Shown here one piece after another: positions 9,996-19,800 of a stretch of 64,000 bases of DNA (its first letter is position 1; every line of letters begins with the position of its first letter). The DNA is taken from assembly GCA_035578905.1 (NCBI GenBank), contig JAQJVL010000322.1:613798-677797 (forward strand), in the 5' to 3' direction. This stretch comes from Stictocephala bisonia. Taxonomy: Eukaryota > Arthropoda > Insecta > Hemiptera > Membracidae. A program made the position numbers and the translations under genes. Below the pieces are notes generated by a model that had not been told where the DNA came from, made no database searches, and saw only the letters and a program-made list of their open reading frames with translations.

Positions 9996-10704
9996 ATGTC
10001 TGTGGACAAGTTTGGTCGCGTCTTGCCCTCAGAGGGTAATGTAAGTGGCAAAGGACCACCAGGCGAAGGTTTTAAACTAACACATGAAGGAAACTATGAT
10101 ATTGAAAATAAACGAATGGTTAACGTCGGTGTGCCCGAGGCAGACAACGACGCTGTTACGAGAACATACTTTGAGGCTAACACAATGCCAAACTTACGAA
10201 ACAGCTATTCTGCGCGTAACAAGAGGATAGAAAATCTAGCATCGCCAAAGGAGCTCGGAGATGCCGTGAATTTGAGAACTATAGGTGAACAATGTGTACT
10301 GTACCAACAAAAGACAGTCAACGTAGGAGATAGGCTTATAACAAGGGTAAAGGACCTTACGGGCCCAAACCATGCGGCGACCAAACGTTACGTAGATGCT
10401 GCTGTTCCTGTTAAAACTAGTAGTTATTGGAGTTTTGAAAAGCGACGTTTAGTTTCTGTAGCCGACCCACATAACAACGATAGGTACAGTGCTGACATCA
10501 CTTACAGATACGGTTAATGCACTGGAGGGGCGGATTCATGAAAACAGCGTTAAATCCGAAAAACAACTTAGAAAATTCGGTCAGGTACTTTTTTCCCATA
10601 TTCATGGTGGTAAAGGACGGGGTACAGAAACACTGACTGCCGATAACTACATAAACTGGGCTGACATTTTCGGTGAACAAGGTGAGCCATCCGTTGAGGG
10701 GTAA
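9996..10704 (+). pseudogene. Fibre-like repeat protein, putative virion spike (frameshifted)
   Basis: The first frame (9996-10517, 173 residues) contains four imperfect repeats of about 30-40 residues. Each has a basic-hydrophobic strand (KRMVNVGVP, KRIENLASP, TRVKDLTGP, RRLVSVADP) followed by a D-A-V/A-T-x-x-Y-like helix (DNDAVTRTYFE, GDAVNLRTI, HAATKRYVDAA). This periodic pattern is typical of trimeric phage and virus tail-fibre shafts. The frame then shifts near 10490 and continues to 10704 with a coiled-coil-like segment (LTSLTDTVNALEGRI) and a short tail. The full product would be about 235 residues. It has its own promoter and precedes the PLA2-protease gene. The structural role is inferred from the repeat pattern and context. 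Confidence 0.6.
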
Positions 10705-10737
10705 TATAAAGTGAAATATAGCTAAGTCCCGTCATTC
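10705..10737 (+). promoter_or_regulatory. Core promoter of the PLA2-protease gene (TATA + Inr)
   Basis: TATAAAG begins at 10705, the base after the upstream TAA. TCATTC at 10732-10737 is an initiator with its A about 29 bases downstream. The ATG is at 10768. Confidence 0.55.
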
Positions 10738-10767
10738 CTTAACTATCCTTCGTATGGGACACATCTA

Positions 10768-11691
10768 ATGAAGAATAAAACGTCACGCTGCGGAAGGGGA
10801 CTCGTATCTAGTGCACTCGAAGGAATTGGACATTTAGCTGGAACAGCCTTAAACAGGGGTATAGATCTACTGCCAGTGGAACTTCATCTGCCAGGATACA
10901 GGTACTGTGGGGGCGTCACCAAGTTAAAGGAGAGGTTAGCTCGTGGAGATCAGGGGATAAACGGTCTGGACGAAGCTTGCAAGATCCACGATATAGCCTA
11001 CTCAAAATATTCAGACACAGCGCAGAGAGCACAAGCCGATAGAGACTTGGCTGAAAGAGCTTGGAAAAGGTTTAAGGCATCGGACTCGTCTGTGGGTGAG
11101 AAGGCCGCAGCCTGGGTAGTTACAACAGCCATGAAGGCTAAAGCAAAGTTGGGTGGAGGTAAACGTAGAAGTGGCGGTGGTGTGATCAAACGTAAAAAGG
11201 CAGTAAAGCGAAACCGGCGTGGAAAAGGGCTTTATCTAAGACCCTGGGTAGGCCGAGGTGTTAAGAATGCACCTAAGAACAAGAAGAAGTGCACTTGTAA
11301 GAAGAAAAAAAACCTCAAATTAGTCTATGTTCCTGAACACGCCCTCTCAAACTACGAACTCGTTAAATACGCTAAGAAATTAAACATTCCACACTTTCGA
11401 GGTGTCTACATGAGGGACACACTCCCGAATAAACCTAGATTGAACGAAAGCGCAATTATTAATTTGGACAGTATACAGGGGGAAGGTACACATTGGGTTT
11501 GTTATAAAAAGCTAGGTGACGAGGTGTTGTACTATGATAGTTTTGGTAACTTGCGTCCTCCTATGGAACTAATCATATATTGGGGCCCCAGTTTTACTAT
11601 AAAGTATAATAACGAAAGGCAACAGGATTTTGACTCAGTACTCTGTGGGCACTTGTGCTTAGAGTTCCTCGTTGATAATGTTTTGCCTTAG
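10768..11691 (+). CDS. Phospholipase A2-like + adenain-type cysteine protease fusion
   Basis: An intact 307-residue ORF with two enzymes. Residues about 30-110 form a parvovirus-VP1-like phospholipase A2 domain: LPGYRYCG, a Ca-loop region, then DEACKIHDIAYS with the catalytic His-Asp pair and the Tyr. The Ca-binding loop reads YCGGVT, so the usual Gly-Pro-Gly is altered. Residues about 125-185 are strongly basic and glycine-rich (KRKKAVKRNRRGKG), like a nuclear-targeting or DNA-binding peptide. Residues about 190-307 resemble the adenovirus protease fold: GTHWVCYK with the catalytic His, YYDSFG with the Asp, a Gln in RQQDF, and CGHLCLEFL with the nucleophilic Cys. In viruses the first activity breaches endosomes and the second matures capsids; here both roles are inferred. 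It overlaps the next ORF by 14 bases. Confidence 0.8.
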   Translation: MKNKTSRCGRGLVSSALEGIGHLAGTALNRGIDLLPVELHLPGYRYCGGVTKLKERLARGDQGINGLDEACKIHDIAYSKYSDTAQRAQADRDLAERAWKRFKASDSSVGEKAAAWVVTTAMKAKAKLGGGKRRSGGGVIKRKKAVKRNRRGKGLYLRPWVGRGVKNAPKNKKKCTCKKKKNLKLVYVPEHALSNYELVKYAKKLNIPHFRGVYMRDTLPNKPRLNESAIINLDSIQGEGTHWVCYKKLGDEVLYYDSFGNLRPPMELIIYWGPSFTIKYNNERQQDFDSVLCGHLCLEFLVDNVLP

Positions 11692-11878
11692 CGGACAGAG
11701 TTCAACGTTAAGTTGTGACATATTTCCTTCGATTGATTTATCGACAGGTGATTGGGAGATTGGTTTGATTGATCTCACAACGTACAACTCAATACCGAAC
11801 ATAGAAAAAAATGTGAACCGACACATTTTTTTAAAAAGGTGTATTTTATATAGTATAACAAGGAAAAAGTTAGGTTAA
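11678..11878 (+). pseudogene. 5' fragment of a probable Polinton structural protein
   Basis: An ATG at 11678, overlapping the end of the protease gene in another frame, opens MFCLSGQSSTLSCDIFPSID followed by GDWEIGLIDLTTYNSIPNI. This start resembles the N-terminus of a conserved structural protein found next to the protease in arthropod and cnidarian Polinton-like loci. I cannot say whether it is a major or minor capsid protein. Only about 45 residues look genuine. After about 11815 the frame runs into AT-rich direct repeats and stops at 11878, so the bulk of the gene is lost. Overlapping starts suggest translation coupled to the upstream gene or an unseen promoter inside it. Confidence 0.5.
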
Positions 11879-12010
11879 GAGTATATTTTATATAGTATAA
11901 CAAGGGAATTTGGGGGGTAATGTGGGGGGAATGTGGGTAATGTGAGGGAAATGTGGGTAATGTGAGGGAAATGTGGGTAATGTGAGGGAAATGTGGGGGA
12001 AATTTTGTGG
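11840..12010 (+). repeat. Direct repeat pair and 20-bp G-rich tandem array
   Basis: attttatatagtataacaagg occurs at about 11843-11863 and again at 11885-11905. Then comes an array from about 11911 to 12010 with a unit of about 20 bp (gggaaatgtgggtaatgtga), three near-perfect copies and degenerate flanks. It marks the ragged right end of the Polinton remnant. Confidence 0.75.
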
Positions 12011-12040
12011 GGGAGGGGGGTGGGGGTTGGTACCACTGCG

Positions 12041-12082
12041 CCACCATCTTGGATCCGGTCACGTGACCGCCGCCATCTTGGA
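12041..12082. promoter_or_regulatory. GGTCACGTGACC palindrome flanked by two CCATCTTGG boxes
   Basis: A perfect 12-bp palindrome with a central CACGTG E-box (12057-12068) lies between two same-strand CCATCTTGG boxes (about 12043-12051 and 12073-12081). The motifs resemble bHLH-zip (E-box) and YY1/Pho-type (GCCAT) sites. No gene start is visible within 100 bases, so function is open. Confidence 0.35.
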
Positions 12083-12861
12083 AAACCGAAAAAAATTGGG
12101 TCTCAAACCCCCACCAAATAACTACTACTGGTGCCGAACTGCCCTATTTACACTACTGTTGGTTAGTCGAGCGTACTGCGTGGAGTACCTACATAATGTT
12201 ATGATACTTCGACTCTATAATAAACGGTTAGACGGTTCAATATTTAAATGAATATTGAATTTTTTACAAGTAATCTAAAAACAAAATCAACATGAACTAA
12301 CTATGGTTATGTATACTTTCGTTCATAGATGAATATTGTGTTTAAAAATAGTGTAAAAATTATTCGTTTATGAATGACAAATAACTTATTTAGTTACATG
12401 GAGGATACGTATGGATTTTATTGAAACGAAATGCTATTACAAGAGTTTTACTGGTTGTTTAATTTCATATTTAGGCCTGTAGATTGCCTCTGATCGCGTC
12501 TGCATACAGATTGCTTCTTAACATAAGTAATTGATGGAACACGCGTAAGCGTACGTATCTCCTGGGTTGTATATTGCCTATAGAGTTAACAGAGGTGTCT
12601 TAACATTTAAAGATCATCGCAATGAAAATATTTGTTCCCATGTTGGTATATCAACAAAAAAAAGGCATAGTTTGTGTTTAAGAAAACAGTTGAATTTGTA
12701 AATTAATATAAATATAAGAAGTACTTTAAAAACTGCTATTTCACAAGTGCAATCTCATATCTGACAGTTTCTAAAGTCTTTGAATGTAACATTGAACTAT
12801 TTCTTCTAACTGATAATATCTATAGCTTATAAATAAACTATTTTACTAAGCTATATCCCAT

Positions 12862-12967
12862 ATTATTTAATAATGGAAAATCACCTTTTTATAGTTTACA
12901 TAAGTAAAATAATCATTATTTAATAATGGAAAATCACCTTTTTATAGTTTACATAAGTAAAATAATA
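12862..12967 (+). repeat. 53-bp tandem duplication
   Basis: attatttaataatggaaaat...cataagtaaaataatc is present twice in tandem (12862-12914 and 12915-12967) with almost no differences, so the duplication is recent. Confidence 0.9.
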
Positions 12968-13373
12968 AAAAAACCTGTTTAACTTATAGCTATACTAGAG
13001 GTAATTGATCATTTGCTATAGCGTATTCACTTAATATTTTAGTTTTAACAAGGTTTGATTAACTTTTAATAAAATCGCATTTCTACGGCCTGTAGAAAGT
13101 GAGAGACTTGAGTGTCCTTGAAGGACCTCCCCTCCTACTACAATTTGCTGATGGACACGTGAAACGAGTGAGACTTCATGTTGATTCCATTTCCATCTCC
13201 ATCTCAGTTTTCATGTCAGTCTTCTTTGAAAGCCTCACAGCGCCAGACCATCCAGGCCATTTTGCTCTCTTTTTGAAGAGCTGACGACTTGATGATCTGA
13301 CAAATCTGATCCTTCGTTATCCTTTTTGTCCATTCCCTGATATAGCTAAATTTAATAATATGACTGATAAATT

Positions 13374-13489
13374 AAAAAAATGGGCTATTAGTTATATAAT
13401 TTAAAGAATGGGCTATTAGTTATACAATTTAAAGAATGGGCTATAAGTTATACAATTAAAAAAATGGGCTATTATTTATACAATTTAAA
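13374..13489 (+). repeat. Four-copy tandem repeat, about 28 bp
   Basis: Four imperfect copies of aatgggctattagttatacaatttaaag, with copy-specific substitutions and one-base indels. Confidence 0.85.
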
Positions 13490-16400
13490 TATGTATATAA
13501 AGCTATTGTCACTTTGGTTTTAATAACATATCATTATAATAAAATAAATGTTGATAGCAACCAAACTTTTGAAATTTTTTTATAAATGCCCATTAGACTT
13601 ACCATATGTTCCATAGTGTATAAATTAATAAGGTAACCCTCCCAGGTATCGAAATGCTTGAATGTTTTGTTTAATGTACATACCTGGAAATGTTAGACTC
13701 TTTCTAGGTAATTGGGTTGGGCAGTTAACTATATGTACATGCAAAGGGTTCGTAGTATGTAACTACATGACAACGGATCACATAGTTACAGAGTGCCCTC
13801 TGCGTTCTTAATGAATGTATAGCTAGAATAACTTGAATAAGTTAGGCAGGTCTTTAATGGCTTGATTGATTGAACTTAGCTTTTGGAATCATTTTCAAAT
13901 ACAGTTATTTATATTTGAAAAGTAATAAATAAATAGTAACTGACAAAAAAACCATAGTTAATTGTAAACTTTACTAACATGGTTCAGAAGAATACAAAAA
14001 TATACGCTATTTTTTTCATCAATATTAGTGACGGTAAAAACCTTTCACATTTAATTAAAATGTATACATCTAAAATAATATGATTCTTATTTTTTGTTAA
14101 GTGCAAAAATTTCCATCAATAGACATGTGAACACACAAAAGTGTATATGTGTATCAACGAAATAATGTCATTAACACCCCAATGCCACGTGCTCCAATTG
14201 ACTTCATCACTTCAAAAATGTATGTTTTTTCAACCACAACCTCATTTATTCATGTACTGCATATCTAAAGTGTCTTATCAACTTGTTTATTTGACAACGT
14301 CCGTTCCAAATCCTTCATTGAAATAAATACATCTGTTTTAATGTAGTTGTTACAGTTTTATTAAAGTTCTATAAGCTAAATAAATTTAAAAAGAATTTTT
14401 AGTACTTTAATAAACACTTGACGCAGTTTTTCTTAGTCTATCTACACCAGAGGCATTTTTTCTGATATTACTAACGTTGTTAAGGGACCCATCAAGCAAA
14501 TGTTAACTATTATCTCCCTTTGGGTTTATTTAGAAAGTTAAACAACAAGAAATGGAAGACAAGAACATATTTTCTGAAATTAAAAACCAATTTGAGAAAA
14601 CTAGTGTTTTTCCTATATAAATGCAACAAAATTAGATAATAATATAATTTAGCTGTTAATTAAGTTATTTTAACAATCAATATGAACATAAGAGTTTTTA
14701 AATAAATAAGAATTATGATACTGAAGTAAAAAAAAGTAAATAAAAAGAATATTAATCAAATATCTAAAATTTGTATACACCAGCAAAACAATTAGGATCG
14801 ATAACAATCATACAAGTTTTGTTCTGACATGAGAATAACAGATTTAAAGAGTTGAAAATACTGAATAAAAATCATGTGGTGGAAATGGATTATCTGTGAT
14901 CCTTGTGATTTTTCTTATAATAAGAGGACAAGAACATGTTTTCTTCTATTTTTTGATCTGGTTTTTTTATTTACTTCGGCTTTATACAGTATAGGGGAAA
15001 AGGACGTTAAGTGACATATTAATAAGTGAACATTTATAAATAGACATACAGTCTGAATTCTAGTACAAAATGGACATGTAAAAAACTTGCAAAAAATCTA
15101 AACTATAAAATATAAATTAGGACAAATAAAAATAACTCTGGTTCTGAAGGGTTAAGCATCATTTTACTGTTCAATTTAAAACTTCTTACAAAACTGATCA
15201 TCTGGTCTCGGCCTTCTAACACGAAATACTATATTTGTTTCTTAAACTTATAGTACATTACAATTTTCATACAGTCAGACATATATTAAATAATGAACTA
15301 ATACAAGGTACAAAGTAATAAAAAAGCTGTTAAATTTTTTTCGCTGTTGTATTGGTTGGGAAATTACATTTTATTTAAAAAATCAATTGATGTAATAATA
15401 AAGACTTATTGAGGCTGTAAAGAGTATGATCGTAGTTTTTTCGATCCTTAGAAAGGACACATTACATAAGTACGTTTAATCTACTGTGTAGACTTGAAAT
15501 ACTTGGTCATCATACAACTGGATGGAATTAATTATATTAATAATAAAAAAGCCAAATATTAAATAAAAATTTTAAAGTTCCATTGAGTCCAGGAGTTTAC
15601 TGTGGTGTCTCCTTAATCCTTAAATTTTCTTGATTTGCAATTTTAAATGCACCATTAAAAGTAATAAATCATACAGTATGATATAATTGAGTCGGACAGT
15701 AAGTGACCTGTGTGTTGTATTTATCACATAAAGTGGTTGTAGTGGCAGAGGGGAATCTTTCCACTGCTGTGCTGCTTTAATTTACGGGCGTGTCTAACTT
15801 CCAACGTTTAGTGTTTAAATTTACTTTAATCATTTCCTTTACATGGGCAAAATATTTTTCCATATGTTTTATTTACTTATTTTTACTCAAGTGTGTACAA
15901 AATATAGGCCTCACCAAGTTATGTAAAACTTGTCGGTGAGTCCTAAAGTAAACAAGAGAAACAAAAACGTAATAGGCCTATAGGAGAGAATTCCTGATTT
16001 TTTTAAAGTTTTCTAGTAATTACTAAAGGATTTGGGGGTTTTAAAGAGCAGGCACTTTTTTTAAAACAAAAAAAAAAATTTTTTCCTAAAGAATATTACT
16101 TTTTTAACAAAAAAAGATGTAAAAGAAATTTATTAAACTTCATAAAAGCATCTTTTTTGGGAAACTGCCGCCCCCCCCTTTAACATGGGGGAATGGTGCA
16201 TTTGGGATTTAAAATGGGGGGGAGGGGGGGGCCCAACAGCGATACGTAGCGAGGGATTTCTCCCGGGCCCGGGCCCGGGCCCCAAAATTTTGGCAACCCC
16301 CCAGGGGCCGGTTTTTTTTACAAAGCGCCAATTTGATGGGGCCCGGGTAAAATTAAGCGAATTTCGCTTTTTTCAAAAATTTGGGCATTTTTTGGGCTTC

Positions 16401-16631
16401 TGTATCTGTCTAAAATTCTGTGGTCATAATTTTCTTCGGGCCGCAACTTCCCTTATTCTTGTGGGGTGTCATTTGTGGTAGCGTCTGGGCCCTTGCAAAA
16501 CAAATTTCCTCGGATCGACCCTTTGGCCCCACAGATCTACAACACTTTTTCCCGCAATTAAATTTTTAATTTAATAAATACTATTTGACGCAACAGCACC
16601 CCAAAGACGGCTAAAATTTCCGTGTTGGAGT

Positions 16632-16870
16632 TAATCAAAACAAAAATGATCTACGACTACAATCGCTGCGGCGGGTCCCTAATTTTGTAGTAGACAACTG
16701 ACCAAAGGATACTATCGAGTGGGGAGCCCACGTGCTTGTTTAATCAATACCTAGAAAAATTAAACCTGAAAGGGTTTAACACGTGGTGTTTAAACAATGA
16801 AAGACCCAATGACCTTACTGAAAAAACTTGCCCCACTGGTGAAAAGGTCGACCACCTTGCTGTTAGGGTG
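16632..16870 (+). pseudogene. Possible piggyBac-type transposase C-terminal fragment
   Basis: Inside the low-quality block, one frame reads KMIYDYNRCGG and, after a frame break, PTCLFNQYLEKLN and FNTWCLNN. The order (a DYN..GG motif, then a P-x-x-x-F helix and an N-A/T-W segment) recalls the C-terminal catalytic region of piggyBac-like transposases. The match is loose and the frame is broken, so this is only a candidate. Confidence 0.25.
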
Positions 16871-19800
16871 GGGTTTAAAAAGTCCAAGGTTGTGTGAAAA
16901 CCGGGCATACTACACTACTCTTGAAAATTTTTAAAACCCAATACCCGATCAAATTTTTTTCCCAAAAAGGTTTTTTAAAAAAGCAGGTTTTAAATTTGAT
17001 TGTGGTCTTGCAAAATCAATAAAATATATTGTTCACAACCATTTTGGGTTTTTTTATGTGATGATTTTTTGTGGATTTTAATAGGATTGCCCAAATGGTT
17101 TTGGGGGAAATGGTTTAGTCCAAAACTGAAAGTCAACTTTACTATATTTTTCAATAAACAGGAAAGTGAAAGGGGTTTTTTGGTCGGTGATTTTGGATGT
17201 ATTTTCCCAAAAAATGTGAAGTTCCCTTGGGGTTTTGTCGGGTTAAACAAAAATTTTTGACTTTAAAAATTTATTAAAATAAACCCCAATTCTACCAATT
17301 TTAAACCCCCAAAATTTTCTTTTTTCCCCAACACAAAAAATGTTGCACAAAAAGTTTGTTTTTGGAATTTTTTGTCCTCTTTTACATTTTTTCATTTTAC
17401 AAACATTTCCCAGCCCTTTCTTAATAAACTAGCAACCCCGTTGCTCTTTGCCCCCCGGGCAAACGAAAAATTTTGTATACAAAATGTATGAATTTTAATT
17501 TTTTTTTAATAAAAAAAAAAAAAAGTTTTTTTAAACGTGAAAGCTTTTTCGTTTATGAACTTAGTTTTACTTCTTTACTAAAAGCGTATAATAATCTTTT
17601 ACATTGTTTTAAATTCTTACGAAGATAAAAAATGAAATTTAAAAACTAACTTTAAATTACTTTTTTCAAGTTATAAATTCAAAAATACAAAAAAATTCAT
17701 TTATCATTTTAAAACCCACGCCTTGTTAAAAACTGTGTAAGGAGCAAAAGATATGCCTTTTAAATTTTTTTCCTTTAATTTTTTACTATCTTTACTAAAA
17801 TCGTAAATTTATAATAATTTTTAAAAGAAAATTTGATTTTATAATTAAAATTAAAATAAATTAATATTGGTTTTTTTTCTTTTACAAAGATTAAAAAAAC
17901 ATGTAATTAAACTAATATAAATACTTTTTTTTTTCAATTTTAAAAATTTCGAATTTACAACTATTTACTAAGTACATTTTTAAAACGAAACATTTAAGTT
18001 TTTTTTTTAAAAAACTTATAAAAACCTTTGCAAAAAACTTTTGTGTCTTTTTTTTTTTGGTTTTATAAAAAAAACTAAACTTGATGGATGCTTTTTATAA
18101 AAAAAAGCAAAATTAAAATGTCCCGTGAGGAAAGCACATTTTTCCATCAAATCTATACCTGAAAATTTAAAAAGGACTTTTCCTTAAGACTTATTGATTA
18201 ATAGGAAACTTAAATTTTTTTTGGGAATGGATAGTATTTTTGGAAAAAAATTTGATTCTGGGGTTCAAGCAGCTTAAATTTGCTGATCAACATAGAAACA
18301 AATTTTCTTAACATCTTAAAAGTCAAAAATAAAATAATTTAATGAAACATTTAAACTCCAGTGTAAAAGTTTAGAAATTAAAAATTTGCTTAAATGACAT
18401 TTTTCTCGAGAACGGGTTACCCGTAACCGTGTAACATTGCTTTAATTTTTTGGGGGAAAAAAAGGTCTCGGGAAAGCATGGGGGGGGTTCCAATTTTTAA
18501 ATTTGAGCCCTAGTGGGGGAAAAACCAGGTGGAAGAGAGTATGAAAAAATTTTATTTTGGAAATTTTTTACATAAATAAACTACTTGTACAGTTTAATCT
18601 GCCCGATCAACTTTTGTTTTTTTTAAAAGATTTTTATTAATGTTAATTCTACAGCTGTCTCACTTTTGGAGCCAAAAATTTGCCCCTTTTCCCAAAACCA
18701 CCTATAGTTTTATTTTTTAATATTTGAAAACTAGGATATATTCTGTATTTAAATTCCCTTTTAAAAGAAAATTTACCCCCTTTTCCTAGTTTCTGGGAAC
18801 AAATTGTTTTTTTCCTCCAGTTTTGGGGATTTTTTACCGTATATTCTAAAAATTTAGATCAAAAAAATTTTTCCACATTTTCATCACCCCCAAAGAAAAA
18901 CTCTCATATTATTTGTAATTTTACACATCGAATCAATCTTAAAATTAACCCCTGTTAAAAGAAACTTGAGAAATTTTTAACCTTCCCGGGTTTTTAGAAT
19001 AAAAGGGTTTGGGTTGACAGCCAAATGGGAATCGGGGAGACCTACTGGTGTAATTTCTAATAGGTGAAGGAGATTTTGGGTTTGTCCAGCAATTTAAGAC
19101 GTCGAAGGGGCCCTTTTAAAATTTATTTCCCCTAAAACCGGAAATCCCGCCCTTTTACCCCTTTTCCTTTAAACCCCATATTTTACCAAAAAATTTTGCC
19201 TTTAATATATAGTTCAGAAAAAATTTGGGGGAAAAAATTTTTCCCCCCCCGGCCTTGAGCTCACAAGAAAGTCCCATTTTTTTTCTCTAAAATTTGGGAA
19301 ACATTTTGGATATGAAAAATAGCTTATGGAATTTTGTCGGCCTACCCAGTTCATGTAAACGGTTTTAAACCCTCTGACATTTTGGTTAGATACTTTGTTT
19401 TAAACTATAGCTACTCATACTTAAAAGCTAAGCCGTGTGCAGTATAAGAACGGGATTTAAAATAGGCATCCCCCCCAAATTCCCAACCCTTTGCTATCCC
19501 CATCTACTACTAAAATTCACAGCTTCAACCATGTCTCGAAAAAGGAAAGGGAAAAAAGAATGGGAGTTTTGAATATAAAAAAAAAAATGTTTAAAAAACC
19601 TCTTTTTCCAGGGAATTAATAGGAGAAATTTACATAAAATTACACAAACTTCAGGAAGAATTATTTACGTAGAAGTACAAAAAAATTTCATATCAAATTA
19701 ATTTGTCAAAAAAAAAAAAAAATCCCTTTAAATTTAATCACTTTATAAACAAAATCGTTTTTAATTTTTGTTTTACCAGCTTTTTTTAAAATAAGTTAAT

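Larger units (their letters stand above)
5160..12070 (+). mobile_element. Maverick/Polinton-type virus-like element, 5'-truncated and decayed
   Basis: Seven genes in one orientation carry the diagnostic set of Mavericks/Polintons: protein-primed type B DNA polymerase, retroviral-type integrase with chromodomain, FtsK/HerA-like packaging ATPase and adenain-type cysteine protease, with putative structural proteins. The polymerase lacks its N-terminal two thirds and no long terminal inverted repeat was found, so at least the left end is gone. Intact elements are usually 15-20 kb, against about 7 kb here. Frameshifts or in-frame stops break the integrase, the ATPase, the unknown protein and the fibre-like gene, while the PLA2-protease ORF is open. 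The right end dissolves into G-rich tandem repeats at 11910-12010. This is an endogenous, inactive copy. Confidence 0.85.
12083..16000. other. AT-rich non-coding region
   Basis: No convincing gene was found. ORFs are short (below 65 codons) and featureless. Sequence quality looks normal, unlike the following block. The two tandem repeats inside are listed separately. Confidence 0.6.

Noticed and set aside
13374..13489. Short-spaced repeats as a CRISPR-like array
   Set aside because: No distinct spacers: the 28-bp units abut each other and drift, as in a minisatellite.
16255..16285. ggcccgggcccgggccc block as a GC-rich regulatory element
   Set aside because: It lies in the first part of the error-rich block, where runs are inflated.
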